Source of the DNA: Micromonospora sp. FIMYZ51
Lineage (GTDB): Bacteria > Actinomycetota > Actinomycetes > Mycobacteriales > Micromonosporaceae
Assembly (NCBI RefSeq): GCF_038246755.1
Contig: NZ_CP134706.1
Span: 496,001-560,000 of the forward strand
Reading direction: 5' to 3'
Length of the DNA stretch: 64,000 bases
In this document: positions 24,791 to 35,004 of the stretch, one piece after another
How the letters are laid out: every line of letters starts with the position of its first letter
Position numbering within the stretch: the first letter of the stretch is position 1
The notes under the pieces: generated by a model
Told to the model about the DNA's origin: nothing
Databases searched by the model: none
Seen by the model: only the letters and a program-made list of their open reading frames with translations
Made by a program: the position numbers and the translations under genes

Positions 24791-26269
24791 ATGGCAGTAG
24801 CGCCGCCCGAAAACGACACATCCCCCGACCCCAGTCGGCCGGTCAACCGCTTCGACCGGTACTTCGAGGTCACCGCCCGAGGCTCGACGATGAGCCGGGA
24901 GGTACGTGGTGGCCTGGCCACCTTCTTCACGATGGCGTACATCGTGGTGCTCAACCCGCTCATCCTCGGCAGTGCCGTCGACATCGAGGGCAACAGCCTG
25001 CCGATCCCGGCGATCGCCGCGGCCACCGCCCTGATCGCCGGTCTGATGACCATCATGATGGGCGCGGTCGCCCGGTTCCCGCTGGCGCTCGCCGCCGGCC
25101 TGGGCATCAACGCCCTGGTGGCGTACGAGATCGCACCGGAGATGACCTGGGCCGACGCGATGGGCCTGGTGGTCATCGAGGGTGTGATCATCGCGATCCT
25201 GGTGCTGACCGGGCTGCGTACCGCCGTGTTCCGCTCGGTGCCGACCCAGCTGAAGACGGCGATCGGCGTCGGTATCGGTCTCTTCCTGACCATCATCGGC
25301 CTGGTGGACGCGGGCTTCGTCCGCCGGCTGCCGGACGAGGCGAACACCACCGTCCCGCTCGGCCTGGGCATCGGGGGCCGGTTGGTCAGCTGGCCGATGC
25401 TTGTCTTCGTGCTGGGTCTGCTGCTGACCCTGGTGCTTGTGGTACGCCGGGTCAAGGGCGCGATCCTGCTCGGCATCCTCGGCTCGACGGTGCTGGCGAT
25501 GCTTGTGGAGGCGGTCGGCAACATCGGCCCGTCGGTGGTCGACGGCGTACCGAACCCGAAGGGGTGGTCGCTGAACGTCCCGACGCTGCCGAGCAACCCG
25601 TTCGACGTGCCGGACCTGTCGCTGCTCGGCAAGTTCAACGTGTTGGGTTCGTGGGAACGGGCCGGCTGGCTGGTCGTGCTGATGTTCATCTTCACGCTGC
25701 TCATCACCGACTTCTTCGACACGATGGGCACGATGGTGGCCGTCGGCCAGGAGGGCGGCATGCTCGATGAGCAGGGCACTCCGCCCCGGGCGAAGGAGAT
25801 CCTGCTTGTCGACTCGATCGGTGCCGCCGCCGGTGGCGCGGCCAGCGTCTCCAGCAACACGTCGTACATCGAGAGTGCCGCCGGTGTCGCGGAGGGTGCC
25901 CGGACCGGGGTGGCCAACCTGGTCACCGGCCTGCTGTTCCTGCTGGCCATGTTCCTGGCGCCGCTGGTGGTGATCGTGCCGTTCGAGGCGGCGTCCGTCG
26001 CACTGGTGGTGGTCGGCTTCCTGATGATGACCGCGGTACGCGCCATCGACTGGTCCGACTACGAGATCGCCATCCCGGCGTTCCTCACCATCGTGCTGAT
26101 GCCCTTCACCTACTCGATCTCAAACGGCATCGGGGCGGGTCTGATCGTGTACGTGGTGGTCAAGCTGGCCAAGGGCCGATTCCGCGAGATCCATCCGCTG
26201 CTGTACGGGGTGGCCGGGCTCTTCGTGGTGTACTTCCTGCGCGGTCCGCTGGAGGCGTTGCTGTTCTGA
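24791..26269 (+). CDS. NCS2 family nucleobase permease (AzgA-like)
   Basis: A 492-residue permease for hypoxanthine/adenine/guanine-type substrates with about 12-14 helices. Typical AzgA segments are VRGGLATFFTMAYIVVLNPL, a glycine-rich AAGLGINALVAY, GLRTAVFRSVP, TDFFDTMGTMVAVGQEGG and SSNTSYIESAAGVAEGARTG (substrate-binding helix). It could salvage the hypoxanthine released by mqnB nearby, an attractive but unproven link. It follows the divergent DUF2530 gene. Confidence 0.9.
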   Translation: MAVAPPENDTSPDPSRPVNRFDRYFEVTARGSTMSREVRGGLATFFTMAYIVVLNPLILGSAVDIEGNSLPIPAIAAATALIAGLMTIMMGAVARFPLALAAGLGINALVAYEIAPEMTWADAMGLVVIEGVIIAILVLTGLRTAVFRSVPTQLKTAIGVGIGLFLTIIGLVDAGFVRRLPDEANTTVPLGLGIGGRLVSWPMLVFVLGLLLTLVLVVRRVKGAILLGILGSTVLAMLVEAVGNIGPSVVDGVPNPKGWSLNVPTLPSNPFDVPDLSLLGKFNVLGSWERAGWLVVLMFIFTLLITDFFDTMGTMVAVGQEGGMLDEQGTPPRAKEILLVDSIGAAAGGAASVSSNTSYIESAAGVAEGARTGVANLVTGLLFLLAMFLAPLVVIVPFEAASVALVVVGFLMMTAVRAIDWSDYEIAIPAFLTIVLMPFTYSISNGIGAGLIVYVVVKLAKGRFREIHPLLYGVAGLFVVYFLRGPLEALLF

Positions 26270-26376
26270 TCCTGGCCGGGCGCGCGGGACCAGTCGAGTG
26301 GCTTCCGCGCGCCCGCCCCGGGCAGACCAGGAGGCCGGGTGAGCATGGTCATATCGGCTGCGACCGGACCACAAAA

Positions 26377-26392
26377 TTAGTTAGGCTAACTA
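26377..26392. promoter_or_regulatory. Palindromic operator at the MarR gene start
   Basis: TAGTTAG-G-CTAACTA, a 7-bp perfect inverted repeat with a 1-base centre, ends 2 bases before the GTG start of the MarR gene, in an A+T-rich island. It is well placed for autorepression. The core TTAGGCTAAC also equals the centre of the DtxR/IdeR iron-box consensus, but the outer half-sites match poorly. Confidence 0.6.
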
Positions 26393-26394
26393 TC

Positions 26395-26844
26395 GTGACG
26401 GAGCGGACGGTGACGGCTCAGAGCATGCCACCGGCGCAGCTGGCCCATCAGCTGCGTGATGCGATAACCCGGCTGAACCGGCGGGTCCGCCAGGCCCGAC
26501 CGGTCGGTGACCTGACGGTCACCCAGTTGTCCGCGCTCACCAGCATCCGGCTGGGGGGCGCGCTCACGCCGCGGGAACTCGCCGACGTCGAACGGGTGCA
26601 GCCACCGACGATGACCAAGATCGTCGCGAAGCTGGAGGAACGCGGCCTCGTGCAGCGCAGCCCCCACCCGACCGACGGCCGGCAGGTCATCCTCGCGGTG
26701 ACCGAAGGGGGCCGGGCCGTGCTCGACCAGTTCGAGCGGGTCCGGGACGAATGGCTGGCCCGCCGGCTGGCCGAGCTGAACGACGTCGACCGGGAGACCC
26801 TGCACCACGCAGCGGAGATCCTCCAGCGAATCTCCCGCGCCTGA
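26395..26844 (+). CDS. MarR family transcriptional regulator
   Basis: A 149-residue winged-helix regulator: dimerisation helix (QLAHQLRDAITRLNRRV), recognition region LTPRELADVERVQPPTMTKIVAKLEERGLV and wing RSPHPTDGRQVILAVTEGG. The GTG start lies 2 bases after a perfect palindrome, so translation may be leaderless and the gene autorepressed. It is followed 77 bases later by an MFS exporter, the standard MarR-pump arrangement. Confidence 0.9.
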   Translation: MTERTVTAQSMPPAQLAHQLRDAITRLNRRVRQARPVGDLTVTQLSALTSIRLGGALTPRELADVERVQPPTMTKIVAKLEERGLVQRSPHPTDGRQVILAVTEGGRAVLDQFERVRDEWLARRLAELNDVDRETLHHAAEILQRISRA

Positions 26845-26921
26845 CGCCGCACACCTGGTGTGCCCCGCGCCGCGCCGTCCGTCGTTGACGACGCGTACGA
26901 CCGCGAGGAGGCGCACTGAGA

Positions 26922-28199
26922 GTGCAGGCACGGCTCAGCACGATGTTCCAGTCCCTACAGGTCCGCAATTATCGGCTATTCGCGTCCGGACAGTTGATCA
27001 AGCTGCTCGGTGTCTGGATGATGTTCATCGCCCAGGACTGGCTGGTTCTCGAGCTCTCCGGCGACTCGGCCACCGCGCTCGGCGTGGTGGTCGCCCTTCA
27101 GTTCACCCCGGTCCTGCTGCTCACGCTGATCTCCGGCCGACTCGCCGACCGGTACGACAAGCGGATGCTCCTCTTCGCTGCCAACGCCTTCTGGACCGTG
27201 CTGTCGTTGGCGATGAGCGTGCTCGTGTTCACCGGCATGGTCCGGCTCTGGCACGTCTTCGTCTTCGCCGCGCTGCTCGGCGTGGCCAACGCGGTGGAAA
27301 CGCCGGTGCGGCAGGCGTTCGTCTCCGAGTTGGTCGGCACCCGGCTGCTGCCCAACGCGCTCTCCCTCAACGCGGCCGTGTTCAACTCCGCCCGGATCAT
27401 CGGCCCGGCGGTCGCGGGTCTCGCCATCGCCGCCTTCGACGTCGGGCCGGTCTTCCTGTTCACCGCGCTCAGCTCGATCGCGCCCCTCGCGACGGTGATC
27501 CAGATGCGCCCGGCAGAGCTGTACCGGGAGCCGCTGCCGCCGCTCGGCGAGCGGGCCGCGGCGACCGTGCTGGACGGGCTGCGCTACGTCGGCCGCCGCC
27601 CCGACCTGCTGCTGCCGATGGTGGTGATGTCGGTGATCGGGATGTCGCTGTTCAACTTCCAGCTCACCCTGGCGGCGCTGGCCAAGACCGTGTTCCACAC
27701 CGGTGCGGCCTCGTTCGGCCTGTTCAGTACGACGCTGGCGGTCGGTGCGCTGGTCGGTGCGCTGGCCGGTACCGGGCGGCGGAGCCGCCCCTCGGTCTGG
27801 CTGGTGCTCGGCGCCGCGATCGGCTGTGCGGTCTTCGGTACCCTCGTCGGGCTCGCGCCCGCGTACTGGATGGTCGTGGTGCTGCTGCCGCCGACCGGCT
27901 TCTTCATGGTCTACTTCGCGCAGGCAGCCAACCAGCGGGTCCAGCTCGGCACCGACGCCGCGTTCCGGGGACGGGTGATGGCGCTGTGGGTGCTGGTGTT
28001 CCTCGGCACCAACCCGGTCGGCGCGCCGATCATCGGCTGGATCGCGGAGACCTTCGGTGCCGGCACCAGCATCTGGGCCGGTGGCCTGCTCTCCCTGGCC
28101 ACCGCGTTGATGGCGCTGGCCTGGCAACTGCGCCGCGACGGTGCCCGGCTGCGGTTCCGGGTCCTGCCGATGCCCCGCTTCTACGTCACCCAGCTGTAG
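26922..28199 (+). CDS. MFS exporter (EntS/MFS_3-like)
   Basis: A 425-residue transporter with about 11-12 helices. RNYRLFASGQLIKLLGVWM, QDWLVLELSGDSATALG, SGRLADRYDKRMLL (loop 2-3 motif A) and VRQAFVSELVG are typical of MFS_3 carriers that include the enterobactin exporter EntS. GTG at 26922 follows GAGGAG. It is probably controlled by the adjacent MarR protein and exports a drug, siderophore or metabolite. Three 28-bp repeats and a hairpin follow the stop. Confidence 0.86.
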   Translation: MQARLSTMFQSLQVRNYRLFASGQLIKLLGVWMMFIAQDWLVLELSGDSATALGVVVALQFTPVLLLTLISGRLADRYDKRMLLFAANAFWTVLSLAMSVLVFTGMVRLWHVFVFAALLGVANAVETPVRQAFVSELVGTRLLPNALSLNAAVFNSARIIGPAVAGLAIAAFDVGPVFLFTALSSIAPLATVIQMRPAELYREPLPPLGERAAATVLDGLRYVGRRPDLLLPMVVMSVIGMSLFNFQLTLAALAKTVFHTGAASFGLFSTTLAVGALVGALAGTGRRSRPSVWLVLGAAIGCAVFGTLVGLAPAYWMVVVLLPPTGFFMVYFAQAANQRVQLGTDAAFRGRVMALWVLVFLGTNPVGAPIIGWIAETFGAGTSIWAGGLLSLATALMALAWQLRRDGARLRFRVLPMPRFYVTQL

Positions 28200-28200
28200 G

Positions 28201-28284
28201 CGGCCCCGATCGGCCCCGCTGAGCACAGCGGCCCTGATCGGCCCCGCTGAGCACAGCGGCCCTGATCGGCCCCGCTGAGCACAC
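28201..28284. repeat. Three tandem 28-bp repeats after the MFS gene
   Basis: Units start at 28201, 28229 and 28257 and are nearly identical (CGGCCCTGATCGGCCCCGCT then GAGCACAG). The array begins 1 base after the MFS stop. Each unit contains the sequence that forms the left arm of the hairpin at the array's right end. Confidence 0.9.
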
Positions 28285-28295
28285 AAGCGGGGCCG
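28267..28295. terminator. Terminator hairpin formed by the last 28-bp unit
   Basis: Perfect 10-bp stem CGGCCCCGCT / AGCGGGGCCG with loop GAGCACACA. It probably ends the marR-MFS transcript. The upstream repeat units supply extra copies of the left arm that could pair alternatively. Confidence 0.6.
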
Positions 28296-28355
28296 GCAGG
28301 TCGGGATTCGGGAAAATCGGTTACGTCACGGTGCGCTGCGGCATAACTTCGGTGG

Positions 28356-28865
28356 GTGGAGGTCCTACGCTTGCTGTTGCTCACCCTGGCGCTGGTCGCC
28401 GTGGTGCTGCTGCCCGTGCTGATCGCGCTCGTGGTCTGTGCGGACGGGATGGTGGACCGCTTCACCCGTGGATACGCCGAGTGGCGGCAGCGGCGGCAGG
28501 AGCGACGCCTGATCGCCGAGCTGAACCGGGCGGTGGAGGCGGACCAGCTGACCAGCCGGATCGACCTCGCTGCCCTGGACCGGGCCGATCGGCGTCCCCT
28601 GGAACAGGTCGCCGCCGACCTGCGCTGCCTGCGTCGGGAGCGGGTCGGTGGGGGCGGCCGGGCGACGGTGTGGCACAGCAGCGTGCTCGACGCGTACGAC
28701 GACCGGCTCCGGCTGGCCTGCCAGGCGCTCGGCATCACCGAGCACCTGACCGAGCTGGCCGGCGTCGACCGGCAGATCGAACGGGTCCGGGTGGAGGGCG
28801 AACTGGACGCCGCCGGCCTGAGACTGCCGGCGACCCGTCCCGGGCAACACGAGCCGCATCCTTGA
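28356..28865 (+). CDS. Membrane-anchored hypothetical protein
   Basis: A 169-residue protein with one N-terminal hydrophobic helix (about 5-28) followed by a charged, helix-rich cytoplasmic region (YAEWRQRRQERRLIAELNRA, LDRADRRPLEQVAADLRCL) and YDDRLRLACQALGITEHL near the end. I know it only as an actinomycete conserved hypothetical. The start is GTG 28356. thpR follows 38 bases later on the same strand. Confidence 0.72.
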   Translation: MEVLRLLLLTLALVAVVLLPVLIALVVCADGMVDRFTRGYAEWRQRRQERRLIAELNRAVEADQLTSRIDLAALDRADRRPLEQVAADLRCLRRERVGGGGRATVWHSSVLDAYDDRLRLACQALGITEHLTELAGVDRQIERVRVEGELDAAGLRLPATRPGQHEPHP

Positions 28866-28902
28866 CGACCGTCGGCCGCCCTCGACTGCGACCCTGTATC
28901 GG

Positions 28903-29634
28903 GTGCGCCTCTTCACCGCGATCTACCCACCGGCCGAAGCGATCGGGCACCTGGCCGCCCAGGTGGCCGGGTTGCGGGTGACCGCAGCCGCGACCGCCGG
29001 AACGAACGTCCGGCTGGTGGACCCGGCCCGCGTCCATCTCACGCTCGCCTTCCTCGGCGACGTCGACCCCGCGCGGGTGGCCGCCGTACGGCAGGCCCTC
29101 GCCGACACCGCGTCGACTGCTCGCGACCGCCGTGCCGGGTCGACGGGTGGCGACCGCTGTGTCGGGTCGACGGGTGGCGACCGCTGTGTCGGGTCGACGG
29201 GTGGCGACCGCTGTGTCGGGTCGACGGGTGGCGACCGCTGTGTCGGGTCGACGGGTGGCGACCGCTGTGTCGGGTCGACGGGTGGCGACCGCCGTGCCGT
29301 GCTGCGGCTGGGCGGCGGCGGTCGGTTCGGCTGGGGCCGCAGCACCGTGCTCTGGGTCGACGTACGCGGCGACGTCGACCGCCTGCTGACGCTGGCCGGC
29401 GACGTCCGTGCCGCACTGGCCACGGTCGGGATACCCGGCGACGACCGGCCGTTCCGGCCGCACCTGACCATCGCCCGCCCCGGTGACCGGATGCCGCACG
29501 CAGACGTCGAAGCCGACCTTGCCGCGCTCGACGGCTACCTCGGCCCGCCCTGGCCCGCCGACGAACTGGTGCTGGTGCAGAGCCGACCCGGGCCGCCGGC
29601 CAGCTATCACCGGCTCGCCGCCTGGCCGCTCTGA
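28903..29634 (+). CDS. thpR: RNA 2',3'-cyclic phosphodiesterase (2H family) with minisatellite insert
   Basis: A 243-residue 2H phosphoesterase (2'-5' RNA ligase/ThpR family, usual length about 180-190). The two catalytic H-x-T/S-x motifs are HLTLAFLG (near residue 46) and HLTIARPG (near residue 187). Between them, at residues 79-132, lies a 54-residue insert of six tandem nonapeptides (GSTGGDRCV), encoded by six 27-bp repeats. The insert accounts for the excess length and is probably a disordered surface loop, so activity is likely kept. GTG 28903 is the start. The stop codon is the first base triplet of a second, 21-bp array. Confidence 0.85.
   Translation: MRLFTAIYPPAEAIGHLAAQVAGLRVTAAATAGTNVRLVDPARVHLTLAFLGDVDPARVAAVRQALADTASTARDRRAGSTGGDRCVGSTGGDRCVGSTGGDRCVGSTGGDRCVGSTGGDRCVGSTGGDRRAVLRLGGGGRFGWGRSTVLWVDVRGDVDRLLTLAGDVRAALATVGIPGDDRPFRPHLTIARPGDRMPHADVEADLAALDGYLGPPWPADELVLVQSRPGPPASYHRLAAWPL
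29137..29298. repeat. In-frame 27-bp minisatellite in thpR
   Basis: Six perfect or near-perfect 27-bp units start at 29137, 29164, 29191, 29218, 29245 and 29272, each coding GSTGGDRCV (last GSTGGDRRA). A worn partial unit precedes them. Near-zero divergence indicates recent expansion, and copy number probably varies between strains. Confidence 0.95.
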
Positions 29635-29778
29635 ACCAACACTCGCCGGCCCTGAACCAACACTCGCCGGCCCTGAACCAGCACTCGCCGGCCCTGAACC
29701 AGCACTCGCCGGCCCTGAACCAGCACTCGCCGGCCCTGAACCAGCACTCGCCGGCCCTGAACCAGCAGCCGCCCGTCC
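29632..29778. repeat. 21-bp tandem repeats beginning at the thpR stop codon
   Basis: Units start at 29632, 29653, 29674, 29695, 29716 and 29737, with a degenerate one at 29758. Each begins TGAACCA and ends CGCCGGCCC; two early units differ at one base (CAACACT versus CAGCACT). Every unit starts with the TGA that is the thpR stop, so the array duplicated the stop codon. The rest of the interval up to 29924 holds nothing recognisable. Confidence 0.95.
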
Positions 29779-29924
29779 TGCGCTACTGGACACGGACCCG
29801 GGCGGACCGCCCTCCGCTGCGCTGATCTTGGACTTCTGGTCGCTGGATCGTCAGCTTTCGAGGCTCATGTCCGACCGGAGCGCAAGCTCGACACCTGCTG
29901 CCGGTGGCGGGTGGGCTGGGGTTG

Positions 29925-30995
29925 TCAGGAGGACTCGCGGGCGGCCGGGCCGCTGCCGAAGAGGACGTCGTCCCAGCTGGGGAGGCGCTTGCGCGGCTTG
30001 CCGGCGGCATCGGCGGACTCGGTCGCGGGCGCACCCTGACGGCGGGGTCGAAGCACGGCCAGCGAAGGGACGGCCGGAACTTCCTTCGGCGCGTCGGAGT
30101 CGTCGTCGAAGGCCGAACCCTGACCACCACCGAGCAGTGCGGCGGCACCACCGCTGACCGCCCGCTGCCGGGGCGAGTCCGACCCGGCCAGCGCAGCCGG
30201 CGAGCGGGGCTCCAGGCCACGGCCCGAGGTCGAGCCGAGTGGCCGGTCGAGCGAGGCGAGCAGGGCGTCCCGGCCAGCCCGGATCGGATCCCGGCCCGGC
30301 CGGCCCGACTCGGCGGGAGCGGGCAACCCGTGCCCGCCCCGGCTCGGCTCGCCGCGCGACGGGGTGGGCAGGGCGTGACCGCCCCGCTCGGGTGCCGGCT
30401 CCTGGCCCAGGATGGGCGTGGGGCGCTCGGCGCAGAGGTACTGCGCCATGTCGTCGTGCGGGGTCACCGACTGGCGGGTCTTGTCCAGATCCCAGACCGC
30501 TTGAGCGGTGGCCTTACCGGACGGCCAGGTGGCGACGATCCGCCAGGTGCCGTCGTCGCGGCGCCACGCGTCCCAGGAGATCTTCTCGGTGTCGATCCCG
30601 TGCTGCGCGAGCCGGCCGTTGACCACCTCGGCGAGCGGCGTCGGCTTCTCCGCACCCTTGAGCCGGGTGCGGCGGGCGTGCTGGGCGAGCATCGCCCGCT
30701 CCTGAAGCACCGGCCCGGCGTAACGGAGCACCCGGTCGACCGGCACACCCGCGATGCGGGCCACGTCCTCGGCGGACTCACCAGCGCGGATCCGGGCCTG
30801 GATGTCCCGTGGGGACAGCGACGGCACCGGATCGGCAGTGGCCGGGGCCACGGCGAGCGTGGGCGCACCCGGCTCGGCGTGCAGTGCTCCGGCGATACGC
30901 TCGTCGATGGGCAGGGCGAGCAGCCGCCCGACCTCGTCGGCGAGCACCAGGGCCTGGCCGTCCTCGGAGAGGGCGACGAAGCGTACTGGGCGCAT
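29925..30995 (-). CDS. sepH: Septation protein SepH
   Basis: A 356-residue protein matching SepH (DUF3071), which binds FtsZ and promotes septation in Streptomyces and related actinobacteria. The N-terminal domain begins RPVRFVALSEDGQALVLADE and contains a helix-turn-helix-like part (PRDIQARIRAGESAEDVARI) and WRIVATWPSGKATAQAVWDL. A low-complexity Gly/Pro/Ser linker covers about 195-300, and the conserved C-terminal tail ends RKRLPSWDDVLFGS. ATG 30995 fits the family start. Confidence 0.92.
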   Translation of the reverse strand: MRPVRFVALSEDGQALVLADEVGRLLALPIDERIAGALHAEPGAPTLAVAPATADPVPSLSPRDIQARIRAGESAEDVARIAGVPVDRVLRYAGPVLQERAMLAQHARRTRLKGAEKPTPLAEVVNGRLAQHGIDTEKISWDAWRRDDGTWRIVATWPSGKATAQAVWDLDKTRQSVTPHDDMAQYLCAERPTPILGQEPAPERGGHALPTPSRGEPSRGGHGLPAPAESGRPGRDPIRAGRDALLASLDRPLGSTSGRGLEPRSPAALAGSDSPRQRAVSGGAAALLGGGQGSAFDDDSDAPKEVPAVPSLAVLRPRRQGAPATESADAAGKPRKRLPSWDDVLFGSGPAARESS

Positions 30996-31253
30996 CGCGT
31001 TGCCTCCGTCCCGCTTCGCTGGCCGTACGCCACGAGCCGGCCACCCGGGGCGTTACGTACCACCGTACGCCCATTCCGGTTCAGGTGGGAGACGCCACGC
31101 CCGGGTAGCGGGCCGATTCGGGCTGCTCCGCCGCTGTCTGGCGGCTCAGTGCGTACCCGACGGACGGCTCAGCCCGGGTCCGGCCGGCACCGGCGCCACG
31201 GGCCCGGACACCCCGGTGGGTGGCCGAGCCCGCGGCGGTACGTCATGGTCCGG

Positions 31254-32930
<1,677 letters not shown>

Positions 32931-32990
32931 GTTGTTAAGAAGGGGCCCTTCCTATACACGAGACGTTAATAAGGGGCCCTTCCTTACACC
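32931..32990 (-). terminator. Tandem GGGCCC hairpins after the citrate synthase gene (repeat family B copy 1)
   Basis: Read on the minus strand, immediately after the stop comes TGAGGTGTAAGGAAGGGCC followed by CCTTATTAACG, then a second AGGAAGGGCCCCTT and TTAAC. Each AAGGGGCCCTT block is a perfect palindrome followed by a T/A-rich run, as in an intrinsic terminator. The same arrangement follows the gene ending at 47996, so it is a repeated element. Confidence 0.75.
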
Positions 32991-34097
32991 TCAGACGTTG
33001 TGGGGGACGGCGTCCCAGCCGTCGACCTCGTGCGGCTTGCGGGGGCTGTGGCCGACGTAGCGGGCGGAGGGACGGACCAGGCGCTGGAGCTTCTTCTGCT
33101 CCAGGATGTGCGCGCTCCAGCCGCCCATCCGGGCGCAGGTGAACATGGAGGTGAACATGTGCGCCGGTACCTCGGCGAAGTCGAGCACCACGGCGGACCA
33201 GAACTCGACGTTTGTGGCGAGCACCCGGTCCGGGCGCCGGGCCTGCAACTCGGCCAGGGCGGCCTTCTCCAGCGCCTCGGCGACCTCGAAACGCGGCGCG
33301 CCCAGCTCCTTGGCGGTGCGGCGGAGCACCCGGGCGCGCGGGTCCTCGGCCCGGTAGACCCGGTGGCCGAAGCCCATCAGCCGCTCGCCCCGGTCGAGCA
33401 CGCCCTTGACGTAGCTTTCGGCGTCACCGCTGCGCTCGACCGCCTCCAGCATGCTGAGTACCCGCGACGGCGCGCCGCCGTGCAGCGGGCCGGAGAGCGC
33501 GCCGATGCCGGACGAGATGCAGGCGGCGGCGTCCGCGCCGGTGGAGGCGACGATCCGGGCGGTGAAGGTGGAGGCGTTCAGGCCGTGCTCGGCCGCCGAG
33601 ATGAAGTAGGCGTCGACCGCCTTGACGTGCCGTGGGTCGGGCTCGCCGCGCCACCGCTTCATGAAGCGCTCGACCACCGTGGAAGCCTTGTCGATCTCCT
33701 TCTGCGGCACCGCCGGCAGGCCGAGGCCGCGCGCGGACTGGGCGACGAAGGAGAGCGCGGTGACCGACACCCGGGCGAGATCCTCGCGGGTCTGCTCGTC
33801 GGAGATGTCCAGCAGCTGCTGCAACCCCCAGTACGGGGCGAGCATCGCGACGGCGGACTGCACGTCGACCCGGATGTCACCGGAGTGCACGGGCACCGGG
33901 AACGGCTCGGCCGGCGGCAGGCCGGGGCCGAACCGGCCGTCGACCAGCAGGGCCCAGACGTTGCCGAAGGAGACCTGGCCGATCAGGTCTTCGATGTCGA
34001 CGCCGCGGTAGCGCAGCGCGCCGCCCTCGCGGTCGGGCTCGGCGATCTCGGTTTCGAACGCTACGACACCCTCAAGTCCGGGTTTGAAATCGGCCAT
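32991..34097 (-). CDS. Citrate synthase (type 2, CitA-like)
   Basis: A 368-residue citrate synthase that condenses oxaloacetate with acetyl-CoA. It is shorter than the main actinobacterial GltA. Active-site parts are AAEHGLNASTFTAR (His), SGPLHGGAPSRVL (His), GFGHRVYRAEDPRA (His/Arg) and NVEFWSAVVLDF (Asp at the end). The start ATG 34097 agrees with FKPGLEGVVAFETEIAE, typical of citrate synthase 2. It is divergent from pdxH across 250 bases that should hold both promoters. A repeat-family hairpin pair follows the stop. Confidence 0.92.
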   Translation of the reverse strand: MADFKPGLEGVVAFETEIAEPDREGGALRYRGVDIEDLIGQVSFGNVWALLVDGRFGPGLPPAEPFPVPVHSGDIRVDVQSAVAMLAPYWGLQQLLDISDEQTREDLARVSVTALSFVAQSARGLGLPAVPQKEIDKASTVVERFMKRWRGEPDPRHVKAVDAYFISAAEHGLNASTFTARIVASTGADAAACISSGIGALSGPLHGGAPSRVLSMLEAVERSGDAESYVKGVLDRGERLMGFGHRVYRAEDPRARVLRRTAKELGAPRFEVAEALEKAALAELQARRPDRVLATNVEFWSAVVLDFAEVPAHMFTSMFTCARMGGWSAHILEQKKLQRLVRPSARYVGHSPRKPHEVDGWDAVPHNV

Positions 34098-34347
34098 CTC
34101 ACTACTCCTGGTGTGTGGTCGGTGCGCCCGCCCGGGCTCGGTGTCCCCGGCCCCGGCCGGGTGAGCGCCTTAGGCGACCCTCTCCGGATGTGTTCGTGAC
34201 ATCTTGCCTGCTGGTAACCGGGTATGCGAGACGCGATCGATGTGCTGCACACGACATCCCCGGTCGCGCAAGCCGCCGGCCGTTCGGCCAGACTGGGCCG
34301 TAGCGGCTGGTCGGGCCGGCAGCGGCCCGATGGTCAGGGGAGGGAAC

Positions 34348-35004
34348 GTGACGGGGGACACACCACCGCCAGCAGGGATGCGCCACGAGTACGCCGCCGA
34401 GTCCGGGCTGGTCGAGGCCGACCTGGCGGGTGACTGGCACACCCAGTTCGACCGCTGGTTCGCCGAGGCGGTGGCCGCCGGGCTGCCAGAGCCGAACGCC
34501 ATGGTGCTGGGCACCGCCGACGCCGAAGGCCGGCCGAGCGCGCGGACGGTGCTGCTCAAGGGGTACGACCCGGAAGGCTTCGTCTTCTTCACCAACTACC
34601 GGTCCCGCAAGGGCACCGAGGCGCTCGCCAATCCGCACGCCAGTCTGGTCTTCCCGTGGTTCCCGGTGCACCGGCAGGTGGTCGTCGCCGGGTCGGTGGA
34701 GCCGGTCGACCGGGCGGAGACCGAGGCGTACTTCGCCGGCCGGCCGCGCGGCTCCCAACTGGGCGCGTGGGCCAGTGCCCAGTCGTCGGTGCTGCCGGAC
34801 CGGGCCGCGCTGGACGAGGGCTACCGCGCGGCGGCGGAGCGGTTCGCCGAGGTGGAGCCGATCCCCGCCCCGGAGCACTGGGGCGGGCTGCGGGTGCGAC
34901 CCGAGTCGGTCGAGTTCTGGCAGGGCCGGGCGAGCCGGCTGCACGACCGGCTGCGCTTTCGGCGTACCGGCGGTGGCTGGGTCGTGGAGCGGCTGGCGCC
35001 GTGA
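34348..35004 (+). CDS. pdxH: Pyridoxamine 5'-phosphate oxidase
   Basis: A 218-residue FMN flavoprotein that oxidises pyridoxine/pyridoxamine phosphate to PLP. It shows the FMN and substrate segments [55 protein letters not shown] and the C-terminal [27 protein letters not shown] 34348 follows GGGGAGGGA. The stop overlaps the next gene's GTG. PLP made here would serve serC nearby. Confidence 0.94.
   Translation: MTGDTPPPAGMRHEYAAESGLVEADLAGDWHTQFDRWFAEAVAAGLPEPNAMVLGTADAEGRPSARTVLLKGYDPEGFVFFTNYRSRKGTEALANPHASLVFPWFPVHRQVVVAGSVEPVDRAETEAYFAGRPRGSQLGAWASAQSSVLPDRAALDEGYRAAAERFAEVEPIPAPEHWGGLRVRPESVEFWQGRASRLHDRLRFRRTGGGWVVERLAP

Noticed and set aside
29137..29298. Possible sequencing or assembly error in thpR
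   Set aside because: The units keep the frame, a worn unit precedes them and the flanking enzyme is intact, so a real expansion is more likely, though not proven.
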